Shown here in pieces: positions 15,829 to 24,719 of a stretch of DNA of 34,737 bases. The stretch lies in the IMG/VR virus record IMGVR_UViG_3300045119_000428, positions 1 through 34,737 of that record; one strand, given 5' to 3'. The stretch is from a virus. Both the position numbers and the translations under genes were made by a program. The notes under the pieces are model-generated. The model was not told the DNA's origin. It saw only the letters and a program-made list of their open reading frames with translations, and did not search any database. The stretch's first letter is position 1. Every line of letters begins with the position of its first letter.

Positions 15829-16456
15829 GACAACAGAACTCCAAACAGGCAACGAATTTTTAGACAAGCTGCTGGACCAGACAACGCCCGCGGCAAGCCA
15901 GCCCCGAAGGGGTCAAAATTATAATTATCCCGAACGGCTGTACCTCAAGCCAGACGGGATGGTCGTCTATCTGCAGGGCGATCCGCAGAACCGCGCGTAC
16001 TACCAGGACAAGGGTTTTCGGATGCTGTCCGAGACGCCCGGTCGCGACGGCGTCAGCGAAGCGCGGCAGTACCTGAACGTCGAGTACCCCAGGATTCTGA
16101 AGGACCAGCGCGAGAAGGCGGCGATCATCAACGCCATTCGCCGCGCGGGCGAGCGGTACCGCGACTTGAACCTCGAGGACACGTTCGACGACTACACCGT
16201 GGCGGAGCTGCGGGAGTACCTGCAGACCATCAAGTCTGAGACGGGTAAAGACATCCGCGTCATCCTGCCGAAGCGGGCCCAGGCGCGCGAGGACGCCCAG
16301 GACGCGCGTCTGCTGTCTGGGGTTGAGACAGCCTCGAGCGAGTCGCTCGAGGCGTTGCAGTCGAAGCTCGAGCGCGGCCAGACCTTCCAGGGGCAGGGCT
16401 ACGACCCGATCGACCAGGCTCGCCGCAGGGCGACGCGAGGAGGCTCAGCAGCATGA
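15827..16456 (+). CDS. Head-associated protein of unknown function
   Basis: I use ATG 15827 (209 residues), because the frame upstream runs antisense through the homing endonuclease. Residues ~35-70 contain the pattern YLKPDG, then VVYLQGD, then YYQDKGFRML, which is shared with the next gene, so the two look like paralogues of one small domain. The middle (70-150) is a charged helical region and the C-terminus is Arg-rich (ARRRATRGG). Position just after the capsid suggests head completion or connector work. No named family is recognised. The stop overlaps the next start (ATGA). Confidence 0.75.
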   Translation: MTTELQTGNEFLDKLLDQTTPAASQPRRGQNYNYPERLYLKPDGMVVYLQGDPQNRAYYQDKGFRMLSETPGRDGVSEARQYLNVEYPRILKDQREKAAIINAIRRAGERYRDLNLEDTFDDYTVAELREYLQTIKSETGKDIRVILPKRAQAREDAQDARLLSGVETASSESLEALQSKLERGQTFQGQGYDPIDQARRRATRGGSAA

Positions 16457-16842
16457 GCGAAGCACCGAAGCCAGCACCCGTCGTGGATCCGTCGCCGACC
16501 CAGGCGCCGATCATGCTCGGCCCGACTGAATACGTGTTTCCGCCCGGCGAGGCGTCGCCGAAGGAAGTGCTCGAGCTCAAGCCGAACCGCGCGGTCGACG
16601 CGACGGAGGGCCCGCATCCGCAGGTGAGCCCGACGACGTACGTGCACATGTCGCGACCCGACGGCGGGGACTTTCTCAGTCCGCTCGCCAACGTTGAGCA
16701 CTACGAAGCGAAGGGTTTCGTCAAGGGCGCGAGCGAAGAGATCGAGGACATCGGCGCGTACTGGACGCAGCAAAGTGCGCCCAAACCTGCGACGAGTACG
16801 CGCAGCACGGCCAAGACCAGCGCTGAGACGAACTCTGCGTGA
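16453..16842 (+). CDS. Head-associated protein, partial paralogue of the preceding gene
   Basis: This 129-residue protein starts in an ATGA overlap. Its N-terminus is Pro-rich (~1-45). At ~60-90 it carries YVHMSRPDGG, then FLSPLANVEHYEAKGFV, matching the PDG...N..YY..KGF pattern of the upstream protein. The C-terminus is Ser/Thr/Ala-rich and probably disordered. A capsid-decoration or joining role would fit the location, but this is inference. The stop overlaps a GTG start (GTGA). Confidence 0.75.
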   Translation: MSEAPKPAPVVDPSPTQAPIMLGPTEYVFPPGEASPKEVLELKPNRAVDATEGPHPQVSPTTYVHMSRPDGGDFLSPLANVEHYEAKGFVKGASEEIEDIGAYWTQQSAPKPATSTRSTAKTSAETNSA

Positions 16843-17297
16843 ACGCGACCGACATCGAGTCGCAGGTCGGCGCGGCGCAGGGCCTGTGGACGCACACGCC
16901 GGTTGACTACGCGGGCAACGAGGGGCTGGCCAAGCCGTCTGGCTGGCCGAACAATGCGTCGCAGGGGTATTTCGGGCCGGGCGAGGGCACGCGTCCAGGC
17001 GGCGGGGTCACGCAATCCGGTCCTGCGGGCGCGCCGAAGATCCTGAGTATTCAGACGACCAACATCACCAGCACCGGCTTCGGCGCGGCGGTCGTGTTCG
17101 ATGCCACGGTCACTTCGAGCCGCCTCAACTACGGGCTGACGACGGCAGCGGCGAGCAACGCAGCGGGCACGACCGCGGCGTCGCAGACGATCAGCGCCAG
17201 CGGTCTGACGACGAAGACGACCTACTACTTCAGCGTTCAGGCGACGAATGCCAGCGGTATGACCGTGAGCAATCTGCTGTCCGTGACCACGTTCTAG
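16839..17297 (+). CDS. Virion protein with fibronectin type III-like domain
   Basis: GTG 16839 encodes 152 residues. The N-terminal ~65 residues are Gly/Pro-rich with aromatic residues, and from ~68 on the sequence has the strand pattern of an Ig-like/FN3 fold: KILSIQTTNITSTGF, then AAVVFDATVTSSRLNYG, ISASGLTTKTTYYFSVQA, and a closing strand to VTTF. Such domains on phage capsids and tails bind surface polysaccharide weakly. It could decorate the head or be part of the neck. The fold is well supported; the location on the virion is not. Confidence 0.75.
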   Translation: MNATDIESQVGAAQGLWTHTPVDYAGNEGLAKPSGWPNNASQGYFGPGEGTRPGGGVTQSGPAGAPKILSIQTTNITSTGFGAAVVFDATVTSSRLNYGLTTAAASNAAGTTAASQTISASGLTTKTTYYFSVQATNASGMTVSNLLSVTTF

Positions 17298-17309
17298 AGG
17301 GAGTGAGCT

Positions 17310-17462
17310 ATGCATGAGACACCTCCACAGCCCGACCCACCAGTGCCGCCTGCAGAACCTGAGGATGAGGGAGACGACGTCGAAGACGAGACCGCTGCAG
17401 AAGTCGGAGACCCCGCCGAGCCCGAGCCCGAACCCAAGGACGACGACGACGATGCCAAGTGA
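17310..17462 (+). CDS. Very acidic 50-residue protein
   Basis: A clear ribosome site (GAGGGAG) precedes ATG 17310. The 50-residue product is almost entirely Pro, Glu, Asp and Ala, ending in a run of five Asp before AK. About 40% of residues are acidic, so it must be unfolded and could mimic nucleic acid or neutralise a basic partner. It overlaps the next gene by 11 bp. A strongly basic small protein is encoded 210 bp downstream, and the two could pair. Function unknown. Confidence 0.7.
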   Translation: MHETPPQPDPPVPPAEPEDEGDDVEDETAAEVGDPAEPEPEPKDDDDDAK

Positions 17463-17679
17463 CGAATCGACGCCCGACGTCATCGACGGCCGCCGCTTCC
17501 TCGAGATGTCGCGGCAGGACGCCATGCGCGAGGCTGGCATCAAGAGCGAAGCCGATTATTCGCGTGCGTATAAGGACGTCGAGAGCATGGTCACGGCCAG
17601 AGATAACCGCGAGGGCCAGACCGGCGTGCATGCCAGTGTGGTCGTCAAGCGGTCAGGAAAGCCGGTGCGGGATGCCTAA
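17452..17679 (+). CDS. Small protein of unknown function (75 residues)
   Basis: ATG 17452 lies inside the acidic gene and gives a 75-residue protein: a compact helical first half ([18 protein letters not shown]), a middle rich in Tyr/Arg, and a C-terminal strand-like segment ([12 protein letters not shown]). Codon third positions are mostly G or C, consistent with coding. The stop overlaps the next start by 8 bp. No family is recognised. Confidence 0.65.
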   Translation: MPSDESTPDVIDGRRFLEMSRQDAMREAGIKSEADYSRAYKDVESMVTARDNREGQTGVHASVVVKRSGKPVRDA

Positions 17680-17785
17680 AGCAGTGAAGGTCTTCGCCAA
17701 GAAGGGGCCCAAAGGCGCGGCAGTCGTCAAGAAGGGCGGCCCGCCGATGTCGTTCCAGGCGCCGATGAAGGCTCCGAAGAAGTAG
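17672..17785 (+). CDS. Very basic 37-residue protein
   Basis: ATG 17672 opens a 38-codon frame ending in TAG 17783-17785. The product ([15 protein letters not shown], then KKGG and a KAPKK end) has about ten Lys and no acidic residue. Such peptides bind nucleic acid or a negatively charged partner; the acidic gene just upstream is a candidate. Tight overlap with both neighbours supports it being a real gene, although it is short. Confidence 0.6.
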   Translation: MPKAVKVFAKKGPKGAAVVKKGGPPMSFQAPMKAPKK

Positions 17786-17786
17786 C

Positions 17787-19523
17787 GTGGTCGCCGCACC
17801 GCCGCTGCTTCCGATTGGCAGCGTGCCGCCACCGTACGCGCCGCCGCTCGTACCGCCAGGCGAGATCCCGCCACTGCAGCCAGTGTCACCCCCGCTCGAG
17901 CCGCAGCCGCCCGAGCCGTGGACCGGTCCGCCTGGCCCTCCAGGTCCCCAAGGACCCGTCGGACCATCTGGAGGGCCAGGACCGTCTGGTCCGCAAGGCA
18001 GTGTCGGCCCAGCTGGTCCAACCGGAGCCAGCGGCGTCCAGGGCCCACCAGGTGGATCTCCCTCCTGGCGGGGCGAGTGGTCGGCGTCGATCGACTACGC
18101 CAGCAACGACGCGGTCAGCCTGAACGGCTCGAGCTACTACGCCGCGGGCGATCCTGCGCTGGGCGTATCGCCACCGTCGGCGCCGTGGCAACAGATCGCG
18201 GCGAAAGGTGATCCGGGGGCGATTGGTCCGCAGGGCCCGCAGGGGGTACCGGGAGCAACGGGGCCAACTGGCGCTCAGGGTCCGACTGGTGCGACCGGTG
18301 CTGCTTCAACGGTGCCCGGTCCCCAAGGCCCCACAGGAGCTACTGGAGCCACGGGAACGACTGGCGCTCAGGGCCCACAAGGAAACCCTGGTGCGACAGG
18401 TTCGACGGGACCAGCCGGTCCCGGTGTGGCGGTTGGCGGAACGACTGGCCAGGTCCTGGCCAAGATCAATGCCACCGACTACAACACCAATTGGGTCACC
18501 CCGTCTACGACTCCGGGCGGCGCAGCGGGCGGTGTGCTCAGCGGCACGTACCCGAATCCAGGGATGGCCGCCGGCGCCGCGGCAACGAACGTGGGTGCGC
18601 TTGGCGGTGGGCTGAGCGGGACGCTACCCAACCCGACCCTGGCTGCCAACAGCGTCGGTGCTAGCCAGATTACCGACGGCTCGATCACGAACGCCAAGCT
18701 CGGCGTAGATGTTGCCAGGGCAAACTTGCTGGTCAACCCCGGATTTGAATTGTGGCAGCGTGGCAATGGTCCGTTTACGGCTAACGGCGCGTGGTCAGCG
18801 GACCGCTGGCAGGTCACCCCTTCTGGCTCGGACACGCTGTCGGTGAGCATGAATACGGCGAATGCCGATACCGGTTCGACGCGGTGCGCGGCGTGCACTT
18901 TCACGCTCGGCACCGGCGCGGGCAATAGCGAGCTGGCCCAACTCATTCCTGTCGGTGACAACGCTCAGCTTGGCGCGCGTGTCGTCAGTTGCTCCGCGCG
19001 CGTGCGGTGTGCGACCGCAAACGCGGTCAGGCTGGGCATCTATAACGGTACGGGCTGGACGTACAGCGGCTTTCATTCAGGCGGTGGCGCCTACGAAACG
19101 CTGACCGTCAGCAACGTGACGCTGGGCGCGTCGGCGTTGACGGTCATTGCCTTCTTCTTCGCGGCGACGACGACGGCGTATCTCGACAACGTCATGCTCG
19201 TGCCTGGCTCAGTGGCCGCTAACTACGTGCCGCTGCATCCCGCGGACGACTACGCTCGAGCGCAGCGCTACTACGAGGTGCACACCCTGTCGGGACGAAC
19301 CTACGCCGGCGCGGGCGGCATGACGCTGGAGGTTCAGGTGCCGGTCAAGGCGACGATGGCCGTGGTGCCCACGGTCACGATCACGCCGGGCACGCGCGTC
19401 AACGTGACCGCCGTCACCCAACGCGGCAGCAGCGTCAATAGCCTTGCCTACTTCTACACGCCCACGGCGACGGGGGACACCTATGCGATCACTGAAACCT
19501 ACGTGCTGGAGGCCAACCCGTGA
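17787..19523 (+). CDS. Collagen-like tail fibre / receptor-binding protein
   Basis: This 578-residue fibre starts with a Pro-rich N-terminus (1-45). Collagen-like Gly-X-Y repeats occur at ~47-90 and again at ~141-212. Between them (93-137) is a carbohydrate-binding-module-like unit with the pattern [20 protein letters not shown] and a closing Trp. Two LSGTYPNP-type linkers follow (~248 and ~275). The C-terminal ~250 residues form the tip, beginning [15 protein letters not shown] and carrying [11 protein letters not shown], a motif typical of phage fibre tips. It should trimerise and bind the host surface. GTG 17787 is the start; no strong ribosome site is seen. Confidence 0.85.
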   Translation: MVAAPPLLPIGSVPPPYAPPLVPPGEIPPLQPVSPPLEPQPPEPWTGPPGPPGPQGPVGPSGGPGPSGPQGSVGPAGPTGASGVQGPPGGSPSWRGEWSASIDYASNDAVSLNGSSYYAAGDPALGVSPPSAPWQQIAAKGDPGAIGPQGPQGVPGATGPTGAQGPTGATGAASTVPGPQGPTGATGATGTTGAQGPQGNPGATGSTGPAGPGVAVGGTTGQVLAKINATDYNTNWVTPSTTPGGAAGGVLSGTYPNPGMAAGAAATNVGALGGGLSGTLPNPTLAANSVGASQITDGSITNAKLGVDVARANLLVNPGFELWQRGNGPFTANGAWSADRWQVTPSGSDTLSVSMNTANADTGSTRCAACTFTLGTGAGNSELAQLIPVGDNAQLGARVVSCSARVRCATANAVRLGIYNGTGWTYSGFHSGGGAYETLTVSNVTLGASALTVIAFFFAATTTAYLDNVMLVPGSVAANYVPLHPADDYARAQRYYEVHTLSGRTYAGAGGMTLEVQVPVKATMAVVPTVTITPGTRVNVTAVTQRGSSVNSLAYFYTPTATGDTYAITETYVLEANP

Positions 19524-19900
19524 GCCCCGTCCGGCTGACTACTTTCGATAACTCCGACGGTAGCTATAGCTATACGCATGACGAAGGAGGACATGGCGGC
19601 TCGCTGGACGCCGCTACCGTCAGCTATGGACAGAACCTTGACGGCTCACCGGATTACTACGTGGTGGCCGTGCCATGTCCCGAGTGCGGGTCGGTGTCGT
19701 TCTGGCCGTCAGGTGGTGGTGCGGATGCGTTGATGGGGCAGAGCCTGCACGTCAAGATGGCGATGCGGCCATCCGGGCTCGAGCGTTCGGCGCCACTCAC
19801 GCTCGAAGAGGCGACGGCTCAGGTCAAACAACGCGTGATCGCCACCGATGGCGAGCAGCGCTGGGTGCTCGATGACGCTGTTCTGCGGGGCCTGGGCTAG
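19520..19900 (+). CDS. Tail-region protein with a CxxC pair, function unknown
   Basis: GTG 19520 overlaps the fibre stop (GTGA) and encodes 126 residues. The N-terminal half is beta-rich and polar (DNSDGSYSYTHDEGGHGG). A CPEC pair followed by GSVSFW sits near residue 53 and may bind zinc with the nearby histidines. The C-terminal third is helical. Its place after the fibre gene suggests a fibre chaperone or a small tail component. Confidence 0.7.
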   Translation: MSPVRLTTFDNSDGSYSYTHDEGGHGGSLDAATVSYGQNLDGSPDYYVVAVPCPECGSVSFWPSGGGADALMGQSLHVKMAMRPSGLERSAPLTLEEATAQVKQRVIATDGEQRWVLDDAVLRGLG

Positions 19901-20919
19901 TGCCGTCCCTGGCGGAGTACCGTCGCGTCGTTGCGGTGGAAGCCGGTGCCTATGTCGGACCTGAGTCGTACGACGTGCGGGCGACCAGCGGGTCGGACAC
20001 GACCAAACTGGTGTGCTCGAACTACCCGATCAAGTCGGGCATCGCGCAGAACGACCTGTATCTCGAGCGTCCGCTGTACCGCCCCGACGCTGTGCAACCG
20101 CTCGACAGGAACCGCTACGTACTGAGCTATGACCCGTCAACCGGCACGCTCACGCCCGACCTGGTGTGGACCATGCCCCCGATTGCCCCGCCCGGTGGCA
20201 GCAGCTACGCCTACCTCGAGACCTTTACGTACGCCGGGCTCGAGTCGCTGCTCTACGAAGACATGGAAGACCTGGGCGCCGCCGGCGTGGGCGAACGCTT
20301 TGAGATCCTGGGTCCGTTCGACGCACCGACGTTGCACCAGCTCATCAATGACGGACTGAAACAATGCTGGATGGTGGTCGAGGTGGCTTGCCTGCCGACG
20401 CCGGGCGCAACACGGCACTCCATGGCTGTCATCGCGCCCTGGATTCAGGACGTGAACCATGTGCGCCAGGCTGGCATGCTGCCGGTGGGTGTGGATCGCA
20501 ATCAGGACGACCCGTTCGACAACCCGGTGTTTGGCACGATCGAGCGTGACGGCGGCGACTTCTACTTCAACTCGCAAACCCGGTCATTCAACGATGGCGA
20601 CGTGCTCTACTTCCGCTGCTACAAGCGCGCGTACGACCACTGCCGCGTAGCCGGTGGGGTCTACGGCGAGCAGAGCGGGCTGTCTCTGGAGACTGACGAG
20701 GCGCCCATCGAGCGCGACTGGCTTGCGAGCTCCGCGCTGACAGTCGGGTGGCGGCGATTTGGGCATCTGCTTGAGCCGCAGACGAATCAGCGCCTGATCC
20801 GTGACCAGGCGTCCGCGGCGGCGTGGTTCGCTGACCGCTCGCGGCAGCATTTCACGGCGGTTGCCCCGACGCTCACGTTCAGGCCGATGCGTCGCTTCGG
20901 GCCGCTGGTGCGCTCGTGA
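19900..20919 (+). CDS. Tail or head-tail connector protein
   Basis: This 339-residue protein starts at GTG 19900 within the previous stop (TAGTG). It is a mixed alpha/beta protein with a helix around LHQLINDGLKQCWMVVEVAC, the kind of N-terminal bundle seen in podovirus gatekeeper and adaptor proteins, and beta-rich sections after it. Together with the following 651-residue protein it resembles a pair of short-tail tube components. The call is from context and size; no conserved motif was recognised. The stop overlaps the next start (GTGA). Confidence 0.65.
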   Translation: MPSLAEYRRVVAVEAGAYVGPESYDVRATSGSDTTKLVCSNYPIKSGIAQNDLYLERPLYRPDAVQPLDRNRYVLSYDPSTGTLTPDLVWTMPPIAPPGGSSYAYLETFTYAGLESLLYEDMEDLGAAGVGERFEILGPFDAPTLHQLINDGLKQCWMVVEVACLPTPGATRHSMAVIAPWIQDVNHVRQAGMLPVGVDRNQDDPFDNPVFGTIERDGGDFYFNSQTRSFNDGDVLYFRCYKRAYDHCRVAGGVYGEQSGLSLETDEAPIERDWLASSALTVGWRRFGHLLEPQTNQRLIRDQASAAAWFADRSRQHFTAVAPTLTFRPMRRFGPLVRS

Positions 20920-22871
20920 GCATCTACTCCGCCAAGCGGTCGCCATTTCCCTACACGTTCAAGATCGGCGATGTCGGGCTGTTGCTAACTCCGCCGGCAC
21001 CGAACAAGCCGCTGGTCACGTCGACCAAAACGCAGGACATCTCGCAGGTCCAGCCGCCGAGCTTCGACTACGCGGGCATGTCGCCGATCAGCGACCGTGA
21101 CGAACCCTACGAGTCGCTCGTGCTCGGTATGGGCCAGCGTATGCAGGAGAAATGGCAGGACTTCAAATACGCGTCGGCGCAGGCGGTTGACCTGAGCGTG
21201 TGGCCGTGGTGCAAAGGTCCTGAAATCACGCTGCTGACGCCAGCGTCAGTCGATGCGACGACGGGCGTCAGGACGTTCTTCGAGCTCGGCACGAACGTGT
21301 ATTGTGCGCAGGGGCGCTACATCCTGCGGCGCGACGCGGACGCGACCTGGACGCAGGTTAAAGACTTCGGCGCTGGCGTGGCGGTCCTGAACGTCGAGGT
21401 GTTCACCTCAAACTTTGACGGCGTGCAGCGGGCGTGGGTCGCCCTCTCAAGCGGACCGGCGCAATATTCGGCGAACGGCACGACCTGGGTGGCGATGGCG
21501 ACGTTTACGGCTCTGGCGTTTGCCGCGATCGGACGTGAATGGTGGTGGGCGACTGACACAAACCTGCTGCGCAAGTGCGATACGAACGCCGATCCAACGC
21601 TCGAGGCGAACTACACCGCGACGCAGTTCCGCGCGGGCGACAAACAGGCGGCGATCACGGCATTGATGGTGACCGCAGCGGGCACGCTGATCATCGCCAA
21701 GCAGGACGGCATGTATACGCTCGACGCCACAGGCAACGACCACCAACTCTTTCCCTTCCTGCAGTTTGCGCCCGATGTGAACAATGGGAAGGCGTGGGGG
21801 CAGTTCGAAAATGATCTGTACACCGCGTATGGGACCAACCTGGCGAAGATCGACCCGAACCTGACCATTGGCGAGGTCGGTCCCGAGAAGCTGGTAAACA
21901 ATGACTCGCCAGTCAGAGGCAAGATCACCGCGTTTACGGGTGTGGGGACGATGTTCGCGTACGCGGCGATCTTCAACCCTGACACGCTGACGGGCTACCT
22001 GGCGAAGTTCGGCGGGTGGGTGTCGCAGCAGGCGTTGATCTCGAGTCCGGCGGTACCCAATGCGCAGATGTTCGACGCGGTGCACGTCGATGCCTGGCAC
22101 GGTTCGTTGTCCGATCCGTTCGTCGGGCGTGCGATTCAGTCGCTGTTTGTCTCGAAGGTCGGTGCGCCGACGGGGCATACCCGGACGTATCTGGGATTTA
22201 GCGACGGCACGATCGGCTACATGGTCAATCCGTGTGTGCCCAACCCCGCGGCGTGTGCGCAGTATCGCTTTCACACGGGCGATGCCTGGGTGGACCTGCC
22301 GCTGTGGCACGGCGGCTACCACGCGTCGGTCAAGAGCCTGCGGCATCTGTCGGTCACCGGGCAGCAGTTGAACGCGACGAACTACGTCACGATCGACTAC
22401 AAGCTCGACCCCAAGGATGCGCTCTGGACATCGTTTCCGAACGTGTTCGACTCGCTTACGTACGAGATGGCGCCCATGCCGATTACGGCGAGCGCGGTGC
22501 TGGCGCAGTTCAGGGTGCATTTGCACAACACGACCAACGTCACGTCGCCGCTGGTGTCCGCGGTCTCGATCGGGCACGCGCTGCGTCCGAAACGTTTTAT
22601 GCAGATCGAGTTCACGATCCTGTGTTCGGATGGGCTGGTGCGACGGGATGGTGTGCCCATGCGAATTGGAAGGCGTCAGATTCAGAAGGTGGTGACGGAC
22701 GCGGTGGATACGCCTGGGGCGTTGGTATGCACGCTTCCCGACGAGAGTGTGCACGAGCTCTCATTTACCGACTATTCGGTGAGCCAGAGTTTTGACGAAG
22801 TGGGGCGGCAGTGGCGTGGCAGTTTGACAGTCAAAGCAGTCCAGTGGGACACGGCCCTGACGGAGGTGTGA
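20916..22871 (+). CDS. Beta-rich tail protein, propeller-like
   Basis: This 651-residue protein from GTG 20916 is beta-rich, with recurring short blades rich in Gly, Trp, Tyr and Thr (for example WTQVKDFGAGVAVLNVEVF and IAKQDGMYTLDATGND). The repetition of such units over ~150-420 suggests a beta-propeller. The C-terminal ~200 residues carry beta-sandwich-like strands ending WRGSLTVKAVQWD. Podovirus tails often contain a large propeller nozzle protein next to the adaptor, and this is the best reading here. A few Cys pairs are present but no catalytic motif. Confidence 0.65.
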   Translation: MSIYSAKRSPFPYTFKIGDVGLLLTPPAPNKPLVTSTKTQDISQVQPPSFDYAGMSPISDRDEPYESLVLGMGQRMQEKWQDFKYASAQAVDLSVWPWCKGPEITLLTPASVDATTGVRTFFELGTNVYCAQGRYILRRDADATWTQVKDFGAGVAVLNVEVFTSNFDGVQRAWVALSSGPAQYSANGTTWVAMATFTALAFAAIGREWWWATDTNLLRKCDTNADPTLEANYTATQFRAGDKQAAITALMVTAAGTLIIAKQDGMYTLDATGNDHQLFPFLQFAPDVNNGKAWGQFENDLYTAYGTNLAKIDPNLTIGEVGPEKLVNNDSPVRGKITAFTGVGTMFAYAAIFNPDTLTGYLAKFGGWVSQQALISSPAVPNAQMFDAVHVDAWHGSLSDPFVGRAIQSLFVSKVGAPTGHTRTYLGFSDGTIGYMVNPCVPNPAACAQYRFHTGDAWVDLPLWHGGYHASVKSLRHLSVTGQQLNATNYVTIDYKLDPKDALWTSFPNVFDSLTYEMAPMPITASAVLAQFRVHLHNTTNVTSPLVSAVSIGHALRPKRFMQIEFTILCSDGLVRRDGVPMRIGRRQIQKVVTDAVDTPGALVCTLPDESVHELSFTDYSVSQSFDEVGRQWRGSLTVKAVQWDTALTEV

Positions 22872-22877
22872 TCAACG

Positions 22878-23504
22878 ATGGCACGTATCGAAACTGATCC
22901 GAACTACAGTAGTCCAACGTTCAGCAGGGCCACGGCACCTACCGACCTGTTCAAAAAGGAAGACGTGCAGGGTGTCGCCGCGGCACTGAGCACGCACATC
23001 CACGATGGTGTTCGCGGTCTGCCGCTGACCGCGGACTCAATTCCGAACGGCACGATCACCTCGGCGATGATCGCCGACGGCACGATTGTGACGGCGGACC
23101 TGGCCATCGGTGCCGCGCAGTCAACGTTGGGTCAATATCTCGCGGCTCCATCCTTCAGTTCGACGGCGACAGGCACCTGGTTGGCGACGGGTGTCGCGCT
23201 CACGCTCACGACGACCGGCGTAGGGCTGCGTATCGATCTGCTGACATCCATGTCGCACAGTCTTGTCGGCGGCATGTGGTTTACGACGATTGCCGTTGAT
23301 GGGAATCCGCTCATTCTCGGAAGCCTCACGCAGAGTTATGCGCCAGGTGCAAACTACATGGTGTCGATCTCGTACACCGTGTACCAGACGCCGTCGGCGG
23401 GCTCGCATACGTTTGCCCTGTACGTGAATAACGCGAACGGTGGCACACTTGCATGCTCCACGATTGTGCCGAGCATCCTCGCCGTGACGGAGCAGCGACG
23501 ATGA
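22878..23504 (+). CDS. Small fibre or tip protein
   Basis: ATG 22878 encodes 208 residues. After a short N-terminal helix comes a repeated fibre motif, PNGTITSAMIADGTIVTADL, of the type that precedes fibre shafts and resembles the [10 protein letters not shown] repeat of the main fibre. The C-terminal ~130 residues are a Ser/Thr/Gly-rich beta-sandwich-like domain. It is probably a second, shorter receptor-binding or decoration protein. The stop overlaps the next ATG. Confidence 0.68.
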   Translation: MARIETDPNYSSPTFSRATAPTDLFKKEDVQGVAAALSTHIHDGVRGLPLTADSIPNGTITSAMIADGTIVTADLAIGAAQSTLGQYLAAPSFSSTATGTWLATGVALTLTTTGVGLRIDLLTSMSHSLVGGMWFTTIAVDGNPLILGSLTQSYAPGANYMVSISYTVYQTPSAGSHTFALYVNNANGGTLACSTIVPSILAVTEQRR

Positions 23505-23779
23505 GCATGCCATTGAGCGCGACCGGCATCGACGTGAGCGGCCGCGTGATTGTCTTGCACGACTTGCAGGGCGATCTCGAGGCGGGCGGCGTGCCAGTTC
23601 CATATGGGCTGACGATCGCAGGGCCGGCTCAGCCCATCCCGTTAGTGCCCCCGCCGCTGGGTACCACCGGTCCCGCGCCGTGTGTCGCGGGGTCGAAGTT
23701 GTTTACCTACGACGCAGAGGGTGCTCCTGCCGATCTGCCCCCTGAGGCAGCGGCGATCGTCGAGGCGTACACGCCGTGA
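23501..23779 (+). CDS. Small protein of unknown function (92 residues)
   Basis: ATG 23501 lies in an ATGA overlap; the open frame upstream of it runs inside the previous gene. The 92-residue product has a beta-rich N-terminal half (GIDVSGRVIVLHDLQGD) and a Pro-rich middle (IPLVPPPLGTTGPAP). It links the tail block to the lysis block. Its role cannot be read from sequence. Confidence 0.65.
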   Translation: MSMPLSATGIDVSGRVIVLHDLQGDLEAGGVPVPYGLTIAGPAQPIPLVPPPLGTTGPAPCVAGSKLFTYDAEGAPADLPPEAAAIVEAYTP

Positions 23780-23997
23780 GCATGATTGATGACCAGCTGT
23801 GGGGCGTTGCCGGCGGCGGCGACTTCAATTTTGAAGGTGCCATCTACAAGCTCTGGCGGGGTTATCGCGACGAAGGCCAGTATTTGGGCGTGCCCGTCAC
23901 ACCCGAGGTCTCGGTGAGCGACACGGAGGTGCAGCAGGGCTTTAGCTCCGGCGCAGTCATAGCTTGGAATAGTGTGGATGGGGCGCGGTTGGTGTGA
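23776..23997 (+). CDS. LGFP-like cell-wall-binding protein
   Basis: GTG 23776 encodes 73 residues. From ~residue 20 the sequence fits one LGFP repeat: YKLWRGYRDEGQYLGVPVT, then a Gln before GFSSGAVIAW and a closing GARLV. LGFP repeats anchor proteins in the walls of actinobacteria and some other Gram-positive-type bacteria. The gene overlaps the following C39-like hydrolase (GTGA), so the pair may be a binding subunit and a catalytic subunit of one lysin. The repeat match is by eye and moderate. Confidence 0.6.
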   Translation: MSMIDDQLWGVAGGGDFNFEGAIYKLWRGYRDEGQYLGVPVTPEVSVSDTEVQQGFSSGAVIAWNSVDGARLV

Positions 23998-24557
23998 CGA
24001 CGGTCGCCGCGCTGTTCTCGCCGCCGACGAAGTGGGCGCCGGAGCCGTGGCCCGAGCCAACACCGCCGTCGCCTGGCTTCACGTTCGACCGCGGTGAGCC
24101 GGCCGTGCGTCAGAGTGCCGACTGGACTTGCTCATGCGCCAGCATGGCCTGGGTGATGAACGCCCTGGGTGTGGACGCGCCAGACGGTGGCAAGTGGGAC
24201 GAGTGGGATGGCGTCAACGAGCTGCGCCGCATCTGCGGCTACTCCGCGGTGTCACCCGACTATGGGCTGGCGTACGGCAATGGCCAGGATCTGGAGACGG
24301 TGTACGCCACGTACGGCTTCCGTGTGCAACGGCAGGCCGTGGGCTGGCCAGATCTGGCCTATCTCTGCGAGCTCGGCATCGGGCAGATCGGTGGGGCTCG
24401 TCTGTATCACTGGATGGGTGTGCGCGGCTACGATGGCGCAGTCTTCCAGCTCGCCAACCCGGCGTACTCATACAAGGGCATCGAAGACGATCTGGACCCG
24501 AATGAGTGGAACACCTGGGGGAGTTGGCAGGCCGTCATGGTCATCGGCGTGCAGTAG
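23994..24557 (+). CDS. C39-like cysteine hydrolase, candidate endolysin
   Basis: This is a 187-residue papain-fold protein. After a Pro/Trp-rich leader (1-35) it has Q40, then C46 in ADWTCSCASMAW, H139 in ARLYHWMGV and N155 in QLANPAY, which match the oxyanion Gln, Cys, His and Asn/Asp order of C39-type peptidases and related amidases. There is no signal peptide, so export would need the nearby holin-like proteins. The gene sits between a wall-binding repeat and two membrane genes, which supports a peptidoglycan-cutting role. It could also be a virion enzyme, since the giant protein has a related domain. Confidence 0.75.
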   Translation: MTTVAALFSPPTKWAPEPWPEPTPPSPGFTFDRGEPAVRQSADWTCSCASMAWVMNALGVDAPDGGKWDEWDGVNELRRICGYSAVSPDYGLAYGNGQDLETVYATYGFRVQRQAVGWPDLAYLCELGIGQIGGARLYHWMGVRGYDGAVFQLANPAYSYKGIEDDLDPNEWNTWGSWQAVMVIGVQ

Positions 24558-24565
24558 GGGGAGAC

Positions 24566-24718
24566 ATGCAACCTGTCGCTTTTCAGCCGGTGACCATTGG
24601 TTGGATACTGGCAATTTTGATACTTGTGCTCGCGATCATCTTCGCCATCATCGGTCTGCCCGATCCTAAGGTGCTGCTGCTCATGATCGCGGGGTTGGCG
24701 GTAGCGCGCCTGGTGTGA
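24566..24718 (+). CDS. Holin-like 50-residue membrane protein
   Basis: ATG 24566 follows a good GGGGGAG ribosome site. The product has a long hydrophobic first helix (ILAILILVLAIIFAIIG), a short LPDPK turn, and a second helix (VLLLMIAGLAVARLV). Two helices with a tight turn, and position after the lysin candidate, suit a holin or an anti-holin. Too short for family assignment. Confidence 0.7.
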   Translation: MQPVAFQPVTIGWILAILILVLAIIFAIIGLPDPKVLLLMIAGLAVARLV

Positions 24719-24719
24719 G

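Noticed and set aside
21447-22754. 435-residue leftward frame
   Set aside because: Shadow of the beta-rich tail gene; His/Arg-rich and without motif.
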